From: Phycomyces blakesleeanus NRRL 1555(-)
Lineage: Eukaryota; Mucoromycota; Mucoromycetes; Mucorales; Phycomycetaceae
DNA: 64,000 nt
Direction: 5' to 3'
Assembly (NCBI RefSeq): GCF_001638985.1
Contig: NW_017265153.1
Coordinates: 555,776-619,775 of the forward strand
In this document: positions 1 to 11,905 of the stretch, piece after piece
Position numbering within the stretch: the first letter of the stretch is position 1
Layout: every line of letters begins with the position of its first letter
Notes under the pieces: generated by a model
Database searches by the model: none
Seen by the model: only the letters and a program-made list of their open reading frames with translations
Told to the model about the DNA's origin: nothing
Made by a program: the position numbers and the translations under genes

Positions 1-434
1 TTGTTACATGATTTTCTACAAGAAAAATAAATTAAGATCTTAAAAGTGAGCCTTACACAAATGTTTTACTGTGTTTATAGGCCTAGTCTTGCTGATTTAA
101 TGTACATAATGACCCTAAACTTAAAATTTTCATCTTTCTTGTAAATTCCCTAACTGGTTTCTTTTATGCAAATACCTTAGTGTTAAATCTGACGTGAAAT
201 TCTCATAAGTCTAAGCACTCTCTAAGCAGCTCTATTTATTTAATTTTAAGAAAAAGCAAATTCCCTCTTTTTAAAGCTTTCGTCTGAGGATGAAATAGTC
301 TTTCGCGTTGGTTTTTAGCTTTGAGGTACAGCTATTTGTGTCGACAAACTCAGTCAAATACCTTTACTCAACTCAATTTAACAAAATTCAATTAGAAACA
401 GAAATAAATATAAAAATAAGCAAGTGCAGTATAG
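1..434. other. upstream intergenic DNA
   Basis: AT-rich sequence before the GPI10 start codon. I see no coding exon, RNA gene or clear promoter motif. An open frame at 308-520 has no similarity I recognise and overlaps the first GPI10 exon in another frame. Confidence 0.5.
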
Positions 435-2249
435 ATGCGATCTACCAAAATCTTTATAATCTGTGTCATATTTCGACTTGTGAATGCCATATTTACTCGT
501 ACTTACGACAATCCCGATGAATACTGGCAATCACAAGAAGTAGCTCATCAAATGGTGTTTGGATATCCTTTTTCAAATTGTATATATAAATCATCTATAC
601 ATTAATCAAATGCAAAATCATACTTCCTTGACGACTTCACACATATGGCTATGTGACCTGGGAGTGGCACGAAAGGATTCGTAGCTATACTCATCCCCTT
701 GTATTCGCCACACTTTATAAATGTATTCAACTACTTGGCCTAGAAGAGACTGATGCCTTGGTATGTATACAATAAGTATAGATCCATTAATATTAAGAAA
801 TACAAACTTGAATGTCTTTAAATAACTAAAAAAAATAGATCGTTTCTCCTCGCCTACTACAAGGGTTTTTCTCAGCAGTTGCTGACTATGGAACATATAC
901 ACTTGCTATTCGCATATTTGGTATCACAATCGAGCCTTATATCGTAAAGTATTATGAGTATTCTCGAGCATTGCTTGCCAAAAAAAAACTTATATTCTTT
1001 TTTTTTGGTAGTTATTTATGACATTATGCTCATGGTACAACTTCTTTATGGCCGGAAGAACTCTTTCAAATTGCATGGAGATGGTTCTTACTATTCTGGC
1101 TCTCAATTATTGGCCACTACAAAATTGCCCAGATCAAAACTGGAGAAAACACCTGAGATTTAGTCTTGGCCTCGCTTCTTTGGCATGCTTGATGCGACCC
1201 ACAAATGGAATCGTGTGGCTTTTTCTTGGTCTCCATTTACTAGCTAATAGACCTCGTTACAGATGGGAAATCGCGTTTGAAGCGGCCACGATTGTGTAAA
1301 TATTATATACATCTTCTACGTTAGCCTTACTTATATACGTGTAATTTTTAGATCAATTGCTGTGATCATAAACACATTGTTGGACACACATATATACACT
1401 GGATCATGGTATAATGTCTTCCACGAACCCGTAATTGCTCCATTGACTTTCTTTCGTTTAAACGTATTGGCTTCAGTATCTCTGTTTTATGGTGTTCATC
1501 CATGGCATTGGTACATATCCCAAGGATTACCAGTGATGACAACCACACTTTTACCACTTGTGGTGTACGGGGTTTGGCGTATACAAAAGTCATTCAATAA
1601 CAACACCAGCATCAGGGCGCTTCCATTTTTAAAGCTTGTACTCTGGGTAGTTAGTGTCTATAGCTTGCTATCTCACAAGGAATTTCGTTTCTTGTTTCCC
1701 ATATTTCCACTTCTACTGATATTTGCAGCATTCGGCTTGGAACAGGTGCCATCCAAAAAATGGCGTAGATGGATAGTAATAGGCTTAGTAGGTACACAAT
1801 TGCCACTGTCTATTTATTTATCGTTATGGCATCAAAGAGGCGTCATGGATACCATGTTGTGGTTACGTCAAGAAGCTCGGAATTCACCTATATCGATACA
1901 TGTATTGATGCCTTGCCACTCCACACCCTATCAATCTATTTTACACTCCAAATCTACCCCCATAAAATTCTTAACATGCGAGCCGCCACTTGTAGGTCAG
2001 TCGACAGCAGGTTATATGGATGAGGCCGATGTATTTTATGCCGACCCAGTGGCGTTTGTAAGCACTTTTGACACGTGGCCAACCCATATCGTGATGTTTG
2101 AATCCGTTCAAGCTCAACTCAAAAACACTCTACATCAATATGAGATATGCAAACGTTTCTTCAATAGTCATTGGCACGACGACTGGAGACGGCAAGGAGA
2201 TATACTAGTTCTGTGCAGAAATAAAGAGACAAGACAAATTCATGAGTGA
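435..2249 (+). CDS. GPI10: GPI mannosyltransferase 3 (PIG-B/Gpi10), GT22 family
   Basis: Adds the third, alpha-1,2-linked mannose to the GPI-anchor precursor in the ER membrane, from dolichol-phosphate mannose (family knowledge). I read five exons: 435-562, 643-760, 839-943, 1012-1295 and 1352-2249, all phases closing, for about 510 aa. The N-terminus has the GT22 signature YDNPDEYWQSQEVAH followed by VFG-YGYVTWEW. Later come PRLLQGFFSAVADY, LCSWYNFFMAGRTLSN, the luminal GSWYNVFHEPVIAPLTFF segment and HKEFRFLFPIFPLLL, all typical of PIG-B. The protein is polytopic and hydrophobic. The start is the first ATG in frame with the NPDEYW motif. Intron 1 is not GT-AG: it has a U12-type AT-AC architecture (separate entry). 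The remaining three introns are GT-AG of 68-78 nt or shorter. The length fits the family. Confidence 0.9.
563..642 (+). other. U12-type AT-AC intron in GPI10
   Basis: The intron begins ATATCCTTTT directly after GTGTTTGG and ends in AC before ATATGGC. Near its 3' end lies TTCCTTGAC (623-631), an exact match to the U12 branch-site consensus TTCCTTRAC, with the branch A 12 nt from the end of the intron. Removing 563-642 restores the conserved VFG-YGYVTWEW peptide. There is no AG dinucleotide before the required exon boundary, so a normal GT-AG intron cannot do this. Confidence 0.85.
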
Positions 2250-2578
2250 ATGCAGGATACAGAAAACATAGAGAATAGACTTAACTTTCCCCAACCACAC
2301 CTCTTTCTTCCCCCCCAACCCTTTTAGTCTCGGACGCTTCTCGCATGTAAAATGCTATAACAAAGGAGGCGTGCTTGTAAGATGGCCTGCATTGTTCTAT
2401 AAATCTTTTTGGTAGCCAGTAAAAACAGAAGGAGAGAAGCGCACTGTTACTCTAATGAAAAAGAAAAGTAAAAGGAAGAAAAAGAAAATATAAGAGAAAG
2501 AAAGAAGTAAAGGAAGAAGTAAAGAAAGAAAGAAAGGTTGAGGAGAATGTGTAGTATGGCATGAATGTATATAGGTTT
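2250..2578. other. convergent intergenic DNA
   Basis: 3' flanks of GPI10 (+) and OGT (-). It contains a purine-rich run of AAG/GAAAG repeats at about 2455-2535. No gene seen. Confidence 0.5.
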
Positions 2579-5500
2579 TCAGTCGTCCGGGTCGATGATC
2601 CATATACAGCCAGACTTGCTTGCTGGTGTCATGTCTTCAAATTCCTTTGCCGTGACCCACCGCCTCCATGCCTCAAGATATCCCTGTTCGAGATTTCTTG
2701 TCCATCTTTGAGTGTCAAACAACCGACTTTCTTCACGGGTCTCAAATAGACGTTTACGGAGATGCATCAATGCACCATGACCCCGCCGCTGCATTTCGCC
2801 TGTAGAATTAGGAGTATATGTGTAAGATAGTCCCTGGGCTAACTCAACTGCCCTGTCTTCATATTGCTGTTCATTAGAAACCACCATTTCGTCACCAAAT
2901 CCTGTAGCAAGAGCAATACTAGCTCCCACACGCGAGCACATCTTGTGTACATGTTTAGGGAAAGTAACGATAGGAGTGCCTGACCATAAGATATCTGCAG
3001 CTGTGGTATGAGCATTGCATTCGGGTGTATCGAGAAATATGTCAGCCACGCGACCACGATGAATGTGAATATGTTTAGGGGCGACATCTGTAAAAAGCAC
3101 TCGACGAGCAACTTGCGCTCCAGCCCACTCCGTAGCCCGCTGCCGCAGATGTTGCTCACCCGCAGGAGGAAAGCGCAACAGCCAGAGTACTGAGTTAGGT
3201 ACACGTTCGAGAATACGCAGCCACATACGGAATGTCGATGGCTCAAGCTTGTACAACTGGTTAAAATTAGCAAATATAACCATATCATCTGGTATTGTAG
3301 GGAACACCTCACGACGCATTGACCATCGCTTGTCTTCTTCGATAGCCCACTGCTGCTCAGGTGTAGTTCCATTGGTCGTAGAGTTCTCGCGGAATCCTTG
3401 TTTATGATCGTTGACAAAATAAGAAGCAGGCATGTAAATAAATTTTTCAGTATACACAAATTCGTCCGTGTCTTCTTCTGGGTCTACATCGCCTTCAAAG
3501 TCACCGTTTGTGTGGTCCAGTAAGGGGCGGGAGCGCCATAATTCACCACTAACCATCTCGGGTGGACAAACTATAGGATCAGCAATGATCCAATCACACC
3601 AGCCGCCTCCTAACGTGCCGGCAAACCCCATAAAAGAGCACTGGACAGGACTGGGGCGGGCAGCAAATATCTCATTACGGGCACCCTTGGTATATCCGTT
3701 AAGATTGATTAAGACATGGATACCATCTGCTACAATGCGCTCGACTACTTGTTGGTTGGACCATGTTGATACATTCAAAAACTGTTCAGCCTCACGTTCA
3801 ATTTTCTGGCGATAAGGAGAATTATCACTGGGCGTAGTCGCGTAACATATAATTTCATAATGGGTCTTGTCGTGGAATCCAAATACAGATTGCATCAGGT
3901 GAGCCAGTGGGTGGTTATTAAAGTCGGACGACACATAGCCTATTTTGAGGCGTGGGGATGGAGGAGGTGGAGGAGGATATACATGCTCTGGTAACCAAGG
4001 TGCTGACAAAATATTGTGAGATATCCGCAAGGCATTACGATGTGAGATAAGCCGCACTTGACGGGCACTCAGTGGGTAGGTGAACGTATGAAACGGTAGG
4101 ACAGTAGGGACAGGTGGAGCAGGCAGAGATGATGGGATATGTGGCCGAGCGTACTTTTGTATGAGGTTTTGGTTAATAAGCGTAGGGCCAGGATGTGGAC
4201 CATTGTTGACCAAGGTCATGCCATAATTTTCAATATACCAACTACGTTGCATGCGTCGAATAGAGCGTTCTATTAGTCTAATAAGCCATCCGCCCTCATT
4301 CTTCTTCTTATTCTTCTTATTAGCAGTATCAAAGAATGTTAGTCTAGCTCTCCATTGATCGGCAAGTCGCTGAGGAAGAACATCCGTATCATGAGGTACA
4401 GAATTCACCAGACACTCCACTATTTCTTCTCCTACGGTTTTTTCATGACGGCCCTGTTGCTTGAGGATGCCCGAGCCCCATGAAGCACCTTCATCCAATT
4501 GTCGTTCAACAATATCTACTACTCGGCCAATCCATCCACTACGAGCGTTCTTATCTTGGGTACTGGGAAAGAAGTTTCCAAATGCGTCTACAACTCCTTC
4601 ATCTCCAGCACCCCCGCGTCCACGCCAGTCGCACACACCACCGAGTGAGTTCACAAGCCCGCAAATCGCATCCACAAAATTTGGATTAACTTCAACTGCG
4701 CGTCTATACCATTGTACTGAGTCTTGCACACGCCCCATATCTTTGATTGCATTTCCAAGATTAGCAAGTGCAACATCGAAACGAGGATTAAATTCCACAG
4801 CCTTTTCATACATCGACACAGCCTCTGTAAGATGACCCATGTCTTTGAGGAGAGATCCGAGATTTGTATACAAATGCGGATGCCGCGGGTCAAGCTGAAG
4901 TCCGTACATGTAGTACTGCATGGCCAACATTGTTCCAGTAATTGGTGTCGATTGAGACTGCTGTTGAGCAGGGGTCATAAGAGTTACAGATTGTGCTGTA
5001 GCTACACTCGAGATGTTACTGAGGATTATACCCAAGTTATTGGCAGTGGAAGGGCTAGGGTGAAGGGCAAGACTAAGATAATAAAGTGGTAAAAGGAGTC
5101 CTAAGGTGGGAGCAACGGATGTATCGGATGCAGCTGCGGCCAAAGCAGGTGTTGACGGGCTCATAATATCTTGAAATAGCTTAGCAAGGGTAAGAAGAAG
5201 AGTAGATGTTGTCTGATTGGCCTGTTGGACCGTAGAGCTTGTAACTGAGCTTGTAGCAGGGGTTATGATACCAGCTGTGGCGGAACTGTCAGTGTGAGTG
5301 TTCACTCCAAGGCTAGCAAGCCCTGGAAGAAGTCCATGTGTAGTACCAAATGCTATTTGTAGTAAGCGAGATGTCTGCTCTGGCTGCAGAAGTACCAGAG
5401 GTAATGTTGATGGACTAAGTAATTTTCCGTATCGCTTGGCATCGAGTACTTGAGTGGAACCGCAGGCCAAGGCAAGATGATTTGTTAAATTTAATAAATT

Positions 5501-6376
5501 CATGCCAAAAACCAGCTCTAATCCACGTTCATAATCCTTTCGGGCACCTGGTACATCTCCAAGTGCATATTTGAGATTCCCTTTGGCGTAAAACAGGTTC
5601 TGTAGTCGCGGCAATTGGTGTATTGGCAAATGGCGTGGGCGTGACAGCACTTCGCTGTAGGATGGGAAAAAATACTGCTCCACAAATTCGCATACAGCCA
5701 ATGCCTCTTGGTAGCGCGGGCATGCCTTCTCTTCTTTGCTGTCGGAATGTAAAGGCGGTATGGTCGAACAAAGGACACCTACCAAATTTTCAACAGCATC
5801 CCAGTAGGCCGGCCTTAACTTGACTGCTTGGTACCACCATCTTTCAGCTTCTCCTGTACGGCCCATGCTGCGGAGTGTTGTACCAATGTTACTCATTGCC
5901 TCCACATAGTTCATATCATATTTCAGAATTAAATGATTATATTGTAACGAAGATTGATAGTCCTTGAATGTATAATACACACAAGCTAATAGCAATAAAG
6001 TTGGTAAATGGGTAGGAAATGCTTGATGAAGAGAATGTAACAAAGTTAAAAGAGATGGATCCTGGGGAGTGCTGTTATAAAGAGTATGAGCATACTGAAG
6101 CATATTCTCGCGGCACTCCTCGGTCATTTCTGGAGAAGAGAATAGGCCAACTCCTCCCCCACTGGTTGTATTTCCAATACCCGTTGGTGTATAAGGAGTT
6201 GAAGATTGGGCTCTACTTCCAGTATTAGCTATGAAAGGAAGAGTATTTGATGCTCTTCTTGGTACGTAAAGATCATGATGACGATGGTAGCTATGATGAT
6301 TAAGATCAAATGGTTGCATTTTAAGTTGCTGTTGTTGATGATGTTGATGATGTTGATGATGCTGGTGATGATGTTG

Positions 6377-6418
<42 letters not shown>

Positions 6419-6806
6419 TTGTTGTTGTTGTTGTTGTTGTTGAAGTTGTTGAAGTTGTACTTGCTGAAGTTGTACTTGCTGAAGTTGTGTCTGTTGAATT
6501 TGTACTTGTTGTGCTTGTTGCGCATGCTGTTGCTGTACCGCTTGTAACTGTACTTGTTGTTGTTGTTGTTGTATATATTGTTTGTGGAACTCAGGGTCAA
6601 CTCGACTAGAAAGATACTGCCGTCGTTTGGGATCATAATATTGATTTACCCATCCAGAAGAGCCTTCAAAATAATAGCTAGCCAATGTTGGCGATTGAGG
6701 GGGAACCATAATTGAAGGAGAATAAATTTGAGATACAGCTCTCTGTTGCTGCTGCTGCTGCTGTTGCTGTTTTTGCTGCTGCTGTTGTTGCTGTTGCTGT
6801 TGTTGC

Positions 6807-6851
<45 letters not shown>

Positions 6852-7182
6852 AAATGATGTACTTGCTGAGGTTGATTATGGTGTTGATCTTGAGGCTGAG
6901 ATTGCCAGTAAGGGTAAGGCGTGTTTAGATTATGTGCGAGGAATTCATGTTGAAAGTAAGCAAATGCTGCTGGGTCATCTTGTACAATATGATGTAGAGC
7001 CTAATAACTTGTTTATCAACAAAAGGCGAAAAAATAATTTCATTCTTTATTAATTTCATTTTACTCACAGCAAGCGTTTCTGGATTGGCATTGTGATTCA
7101 TTCGTGCACCTCCCATGACTGGAGGTTGAAGGTGTTTATCAGCAGAGAGATTGCCAGACGCACGGTGCTGATGATAAAGCAT
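2579..7182 (-). CDS. UDP-GlcNAc:protein O-GlcNAc transferase (OGT), polyQ-rich, 2 exons
   Basis: Transfers GlcNAc to Ser/Thr of nucleocytoplasmic proteins (GT41 family knowledge). The long exon is 7000-2579; an upstream exon, 7182-7069, joins it through a GT-AG intron (7068-7001) in phase 0, giving about 1511 aa. From the N-terminus: Gln tract 1 (about residues 88-125), Gln/His tract 2 (about 182-270), TPRs (clearest around 740-845, e.g. LGNAIKDMGRVQDSVQWYRRA), then the GT41 catalytic half from about 1055. That half contains KIGYVSSDFNNHPLAHLMQS (with the His matching human H498), INLNGYTKGARNEIFAARP, ANFNQLYKLEPSTFRMW (with the Lys matching human K842) and FLDTPECNAHTTAADILWSG. The key catalytic residues are present, so an active enzyme is likely. 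Codons are a CAG/CAA mix. Starting at the internal ATG 6709 would give 1376 aa but would discard an open 97-codon stretch with the first Gln tract. Confidence 0.92.
6370..6430. repeat. trinucleotide repeat (CTG/TTG), polyGln tract 2 of OGT
   Basis: Run of GCT/TGC and TTG trinucleotides, encoding polyglutamine on the minus strand. The flanking imperfect TGATGT/TGATGC repeats encode His/Gln. Length polymorphism is likely. Confidence 0.85.
6740..6852. repeat. trinucleotide repeat (CTG/TTG), polyGln tract 1 of OGT
   Basis: Nearly uninterrupted GCT and TTG trinucleotides; on the minus strand these are CAG/CAA in the same frame as OGT. They lie upstream of the first ATG of the long exon but downstream of the proposed first exon. 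Confidence 0.85.
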
Positions 7183-7412
7183 GCGTTGGATTTTTCCCTC
7201 AAGTAGGAAATCAAGAGAAGGAATGAAAATGAAAATGAAAAATAAAAAATAAAGGAGACCGGCTTTTTCTGTCCTTATGCTAAACTGGATTTTGTGTGTG
7301 TCCAAGTGTGGAACAATGATACGTCATGCCTAACCCCGCCCAGTACAAGAAGATTGAGTTTTTGATATATGATGAAAAAGACTCGGTGTCCTACCAACAC
7401 TATTTTTCTCCT

Positions 7413-8351
7413 TTAAGTTGTGTCTTTAGATATAATTTTGCAAATATCAGAGCGGCAGCTCTGACTACAAGTACGGTAAAGCACTGGAACCTGGCCTCTT
7501 GTTTGAGCTCCCATTCCTATTTCTACTTCCACTCCCACTTCCACTTGTACTTGTGCGTGTACTTCTTCTTCTTCTTGCGTGTGGGCGTGTGTTTGAATGC
7601 GGTGCGGAAGACTTTCCCGTCGTAGCACCAGGAGCCCTTGATGAAATAAAGGTTCTTGGCAATTTGAACATCTCGCAGTGAGGGAATCTGTTTGACTCAG
7701 TTGATTGGCTAATCGAGACGGTAACAACCACGGTTCGGTGTCCAGCTTTAGCCGGCCCGCAATCTGTGCACAGACGGCTCGCAACGAGAGAACTTTGGAG
7801 AGACGATCCGGATTGAGAGGACCAAATGGGTTCTGATCTGCCCAAAGTTGAGAGAGGGACATGGCCTTGACTTCCACAGGAAGATACATAAGATAATTCC
7901 CTGTCAGGTCTAATATCCTTAGTCGGACAAGGCTTCCTAACTGAGCAGGTATTGCACTCAATTGGTTGCTGTGTACATACAACTCTTCTAAGTTCACTAA
8001 TAGGCCTATCTCTACAGGGAGCCTTTTAAGACGATTACATCCCAAGTTCAATTCTCTTAGTCCAATAAGTCGCCAAAGTTCATCCGGAAGCTCAGATAAA
8101 CGATTGTTTTGTAAAGTCAAAGATGTCAATGTAGCTAGATATGGTACAGCTGGAGCAGCGATTGTCTATAATAAGCGAGTTAAATAAAATCATGTTTTGT
8201 ACAAATGTTTGTTTAGAGCTTATCGTTTTACCATTCGTTCGAGATGGCGGTGACTTAACACACCATTGCTTGTCAGTGTCTGTGTGTTTGTTGGTTTTCG
8301 GCGTCGCTTCTCCTTGGGTGATTCGGGCGTTTCTTCATAGAACGTTGCCAT
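7413..8351 (-). CDS. leucine-rich-repeat protein with C-terminal Cys pairs
   Basis: Exons 8351-8232 and 8165-7413 (phase 0), about 290 aa. After a basic N-terminus (KEKRRRKP) come five or more 23-residue leucine-rich repeats of the plant-intracellular/Ras-suppressor type, e.g. LRELNLGCNRLKRLPVEIG and LEELYVHSNQLSAIPAQLG. The C-terminal third has CSNCQEPLF and, after an insert rich in Glu, Val and Gln, PVLYRTCSQSC, suggesting a split zinc-binding pair. Such proteins are scaffolds or adaptors; no enzymatic motif is visible. The low-complexity insert (EEEEVHAQVQVEV) arises from imperfect dinucleotide/hexanucleotide repeats and splits the cysteine motif. It shares a 170-bp divergent promoter with the next gene. 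The specific function is unknown. Confidence 0.8.
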
Positions 8352-8521
8352 GCATCCTTGCAGATGCCACAGTACAACTGTATTCACAATAGCACTCATC
8401 AAAGAGAACTTGGTCAAGGTGGCTTGGCCAATTCGCTCCTCTTAAAACCCCATTCCTGCAACCCAAGCACACAACCTTGTTCCGCCCTTTTTCCTTCTCC
8501 TTTACTTCTCACCCAATTACT
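8352..8521. promoter_or_regulatory. short bidirectional promoter region
   Basis: Only 170 bp separate the divergent start codons of the LRR gene (8351, minus) and the Ser-rich gene (8522, plus). The plus-side leader is pyrimidine-rich. The shared promoter is inferred from spacing; no specific motif was identified. Confidence 0.4.
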
Positions 8522-10039
8522 ATGGAACACAATTATATCACGCGCAGAAACTATTCGCGCGCAAGTTACTCTGACGACGAAGACCAGCTCAACAGAATGT
8601 CAGACCTAGAAGATAAAGAATTTGTATCTCGACGTCGCTCATCCTCTGCTTCTTTAACAGCCTCACCTTCATCCTCCTACAAAATGAGCATTGACTCGGA
8701 CGACGCCAAATCCACTTCATCTCTCCCAAAATACCCAACATCTTTATATTCTCGTCAAAACACAGCACATTCTGCACAATCCTTTCTTTCGTCTGCAACT
8801 GAACTTGCTTCACGAAGACCACCGCTCAGTCGGTCTGTATCTGACCAGGGACTGCCTTGGTTTGACTATGCCGGATCCTCTTCCCGTAATGATCATCCAA
8901 TGGCAGATCCATCTCCAAGCTGCTCAGCTCGCTCCCGTAAACAATCCTCTTCACACACAAAAGCATCTCTTTCTATTGATACAACCGAAGGACGAAGAGA
9001 CCCCGAAAGACGAAGTGTACAACGTAGAAGTTCACTTATGGTATGATGGTTGATTTCTGCTCAATTTGATTAAGCTTCTTAATATTGTTATTATACATTA
9101 TCTATTATTCAGCCACGATCAAAAGCACTTGCACGAGTATTAAACCAAGCAGAGGTAAAGATAGAGAAAAACAAATCATTAGACGAGGATACGTTTTATT
9201 ACGGATATTGACTGATTAGCCGAATAGGAGGATACCCATTTGAGTGATTTAGAAATGCGCCGAGAACAAGAGACAACAAATCATATGAAAGAAAAAGACA
9301 AATCCCCAGCCGAAGGACAATGTATCAAAGATACTGAATGTATTGCAGTAAGTGTATTGTTTTATTGTATACCTCATGTTGCTTAATGTACACAATATAG
9401 CCTTCTCTTCCACCTGCATCTTGGGTGCGTGTCCGAGACGTAGACCAATCTCCAACAATGGCACCTTATCAATGTTCAAAACTCAATCCTGAAGTTGAGA
9501 TGGCTGTAAGCTTCGCTATTTCTTATTTTTAGACTATAAAAGTTTGTATATACATTTTTTTTAATATTCTTTTTGTTGTTGTCGTGGCAGCACTTTCAGT
9601 TGGAGAATTTACCATCTACACCTGTTCAACAAGGATTCCGGAGTATTAAGCGAAAAGGTAAATATAAATATCTTTAAAAAATCTATACGAAGCCATTTGA
9701 TTTTGAAACTATTTTTGACTTATATTGGTTTTTATTTTTATTATTATTATTCTTGATCAAACCTTGTAATCAGCCTCAGAAGACCGTTTGTATGAACCTT
9801 ATTCGACTGCAAGTATGAAGCGGAGAGCAGTCTCTCCCTCCGTTTCTGTATCTCCCTCTCCTATCCTGACCGGTATATCTAGTCCTCCCGCAGCTTATAT
9901 CCAATATGGTTCTAGTCCTACACACAGCGGAGGGAATGCTGCTGCAAGAGCACAGCAAAAACTAGTTCAACTGTCTACAAACACATTTAACTTACAAGAT
10001 GCAAGTGGTGGGCTTAGTAGAATGTCATTGAGCGAATAG
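8522..10039 (+). CDS. Ser/Arg-rich protein of unknown function, 6 exons
   Basis: Exons 8522-9040, 9113-9154, 9228-9347, 9401-9505, 9591-9657 and 9774-10039 join with closing phases to about 372 aa. I do not recognise the family. The protein is rich in Ser, Arg and Pro and looks mostly disordered. It has a basic stretch SIKRKASEDRLYEPY and then KRRAVSPSVSVSPSP near the C-terminus, resembling a bipartite nuclear localisation signal with Ser-Pro phosphorylation sites. RRRSSS and RRSVQRRSSL resemble basophilic kinase (PKA-type) sites. The start is the first ATG (MEHNYITRRNY). One alternative exon-3 acceptor reaches a stop after 7 codons, so the acceptor at 9227 is preferred. A regulatory nuclear phosphoprotein is only a guess. 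Confidence 0.7.
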
Positions 10040-11905
10040 CTTCTTGTATTATCTTTAGACATTTCTCATAACAAATATCAAAAACAAGTCGTTTTTTTGT
10101 TTATTATTTTTATTATATATTTGTAATTATCCAATTATTCTATTTTATATATTATATCTATTCCTGCAATATATCATTTTTTTTTCATATATGTCTATAT
10201 AGCTGTGTGCGTGTGCGTGTGCGTGTGCGTGTGCAGGCTTGTGTTTGTATTTATGTTTGTGTTTGTGTTTGTACACATGTATGTACATGTATTGATGGTC
10301 AAGAATGTCTTCCACAATATTTAAACATGAAAAAAAAAACTCTTGTCAATCAAGACTAACAGCGCAGAAAGCTTGGATTTGGTATTTTTGTTCAAGCTAC
10401 AGACTTGTGTAGAATATCATATATCCTACATGTATATATTTGAAGATATACTCAAGTACTTTTTCTTTATCTCTTTAACCATATTCTAACCCCTTTCTAT
10501 TTCTAATTAACAACAAAGTCCTTATTTATTAAGTAAATAAGGTACAAGACTAAAACAGGGGGAGACAGAGAGAGAAAAAGAAGAAAAGCAGGTGATACAG
10601 TTTTTTAAAGCTAAAATAAAACAAGACCAGCCGTAAATATGATACTTGGCACAAGAAATTATATATAAAAAAAGTGTAAGCATAATGTGTTGGCTAGAAT
10701 ATCCCTTTTTTTTTTTTAAATAAAATAATAATAAAAATCAAATATTTAGAAGTTTGAATTTGAGTAGAAAGAATGCATTTTGACAAGATGTTGTACTTTA
10801 CCTATAAGTGTCAAAGAGAAATGGGGTCATCAGAATATTTCTGCAAAGTTTTTATCATCGATTTCACTGGCCCTGATTTATTTACTCATTCTTTGGGCTA
10901 CTATAAAGGAGGGAAGGATAATATGACTGGTCAGGCTTTCATACTTTTGTCTTGAAACTAATTTCTTTCAACTTACTGTAAACATACGCCTTAAAAGCAA
11001 CAGTAGCTGGGCTTTTCCCATAATATATATCTTTTCATTTAATCTTACTTTTTGCTGAAAGTACAAATCATCCGAACCGTAGTTTATTAGTTGTTCACTA
11101 GACCCTAAAGCTTTCATTTTCATTACGATTTTTTAGAGTGCTTATCTTTGCCGGAAGGTGAAAGCCATAGAAAAACTACTACATTTTCCTCTTCTTCTTC
11201 TTCTTTAGCTGTAGTGTATTATTGTGGTAATAAAGTGACTTTATTTAGGGGACTGGCAATATTTGGCAATAGTATCAACACAACTTTTATGGTAGAGTCT
11301 CCAAAAAGAAACGAGTCATTTTTCTTTAGTAGCTGTTACACGTAATTACGTACGAGTATCCATCCTAGTGCTTACATGCTATGGTTAATATATATTCAAA
11401 GGGTCTTTTTCCCATTTTCAACAATAACAGTTAATATAGAGTAGACCAGTTTATGGCCAATGATAGATACGCAGTCATTGTTGTCCAAGAGTTTCAAGAA
11501 AGTAAAGTTTATATATAAAGACTTGTCGTACATTACTTTTGTGGTATAAGTTGCTAGCAAGGTAATTGGGTTGATTAGTCTTCAGTCTCTAGAGGTAGTT
11601 TTTTGTTTGCTTTTGTTTTTGAGGAAAATTTAATAAGGATTTCATCTATTCTTTATCAGCATTATGTGATTACTGCTTTTACTTTTTCTCTGAGTATAGC
11701 TTAGCCGTTGATCTTGTATGAGTAGCCAAACCGCAGGAAGAGGATTTTTTTTTCTGCACCCTTTTAGATATACGAGGGAAAGTAGTAGAAATGTATGCAG
11801 CAGAAAGTGTTTTAATAGTTACATTTTAAAATCATTTACTTTTGATGCATTTTAAGATGCACTCTCTTGTTTATTAAAATTTTAGACTAGAAAAAAAATA
11901 CAGCT
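10040..11905. other. long gene-poor intergenic region
   Basis: AT-rich with short open frames that lack codon-like composition. Contains a GTGTGC microsatellite at about 10203-10234 and several A/T runs. I see no supported gene here; a non-coding transcript or the UTRs of neighbours could occupy part of it. Confidence 0.5.
10203..10234. repeat. GTGTGC microsatellite
   Basis: About five units of GTGTGC, followed by degenerate GTTTGT units to about 10275. Confidence 0.8.

Noticed and set aside
308..520. 70-aa plus-strand frame before GPI10
   Set aside because: Starts at a TTG, overlaps GPI10 exon 1 in another frame and has no similarity.
2839..3459. 206-aa minus-strand frame overlapping OGT
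   Set aside because: Out-of-frame shadow of the GT41 catalytic domain; the OGT frame carries all conserved motifs.
6275..6547. Poly-Leu open frame on the plus strand
   Set aside because: It is the antisense shadow of the OGT polyglutamine tract.
6712..7053. Ala/Val-rich plus-strand frame
   Set aside because: Antisense shadow of the first OGT Gln tract, which is in frame with OGT on the minus strand.
10773..10955. 60-aa frame in the gene-poor region
   Set aside because: No splice partners, no domain, and ordinary AT-rich composition.
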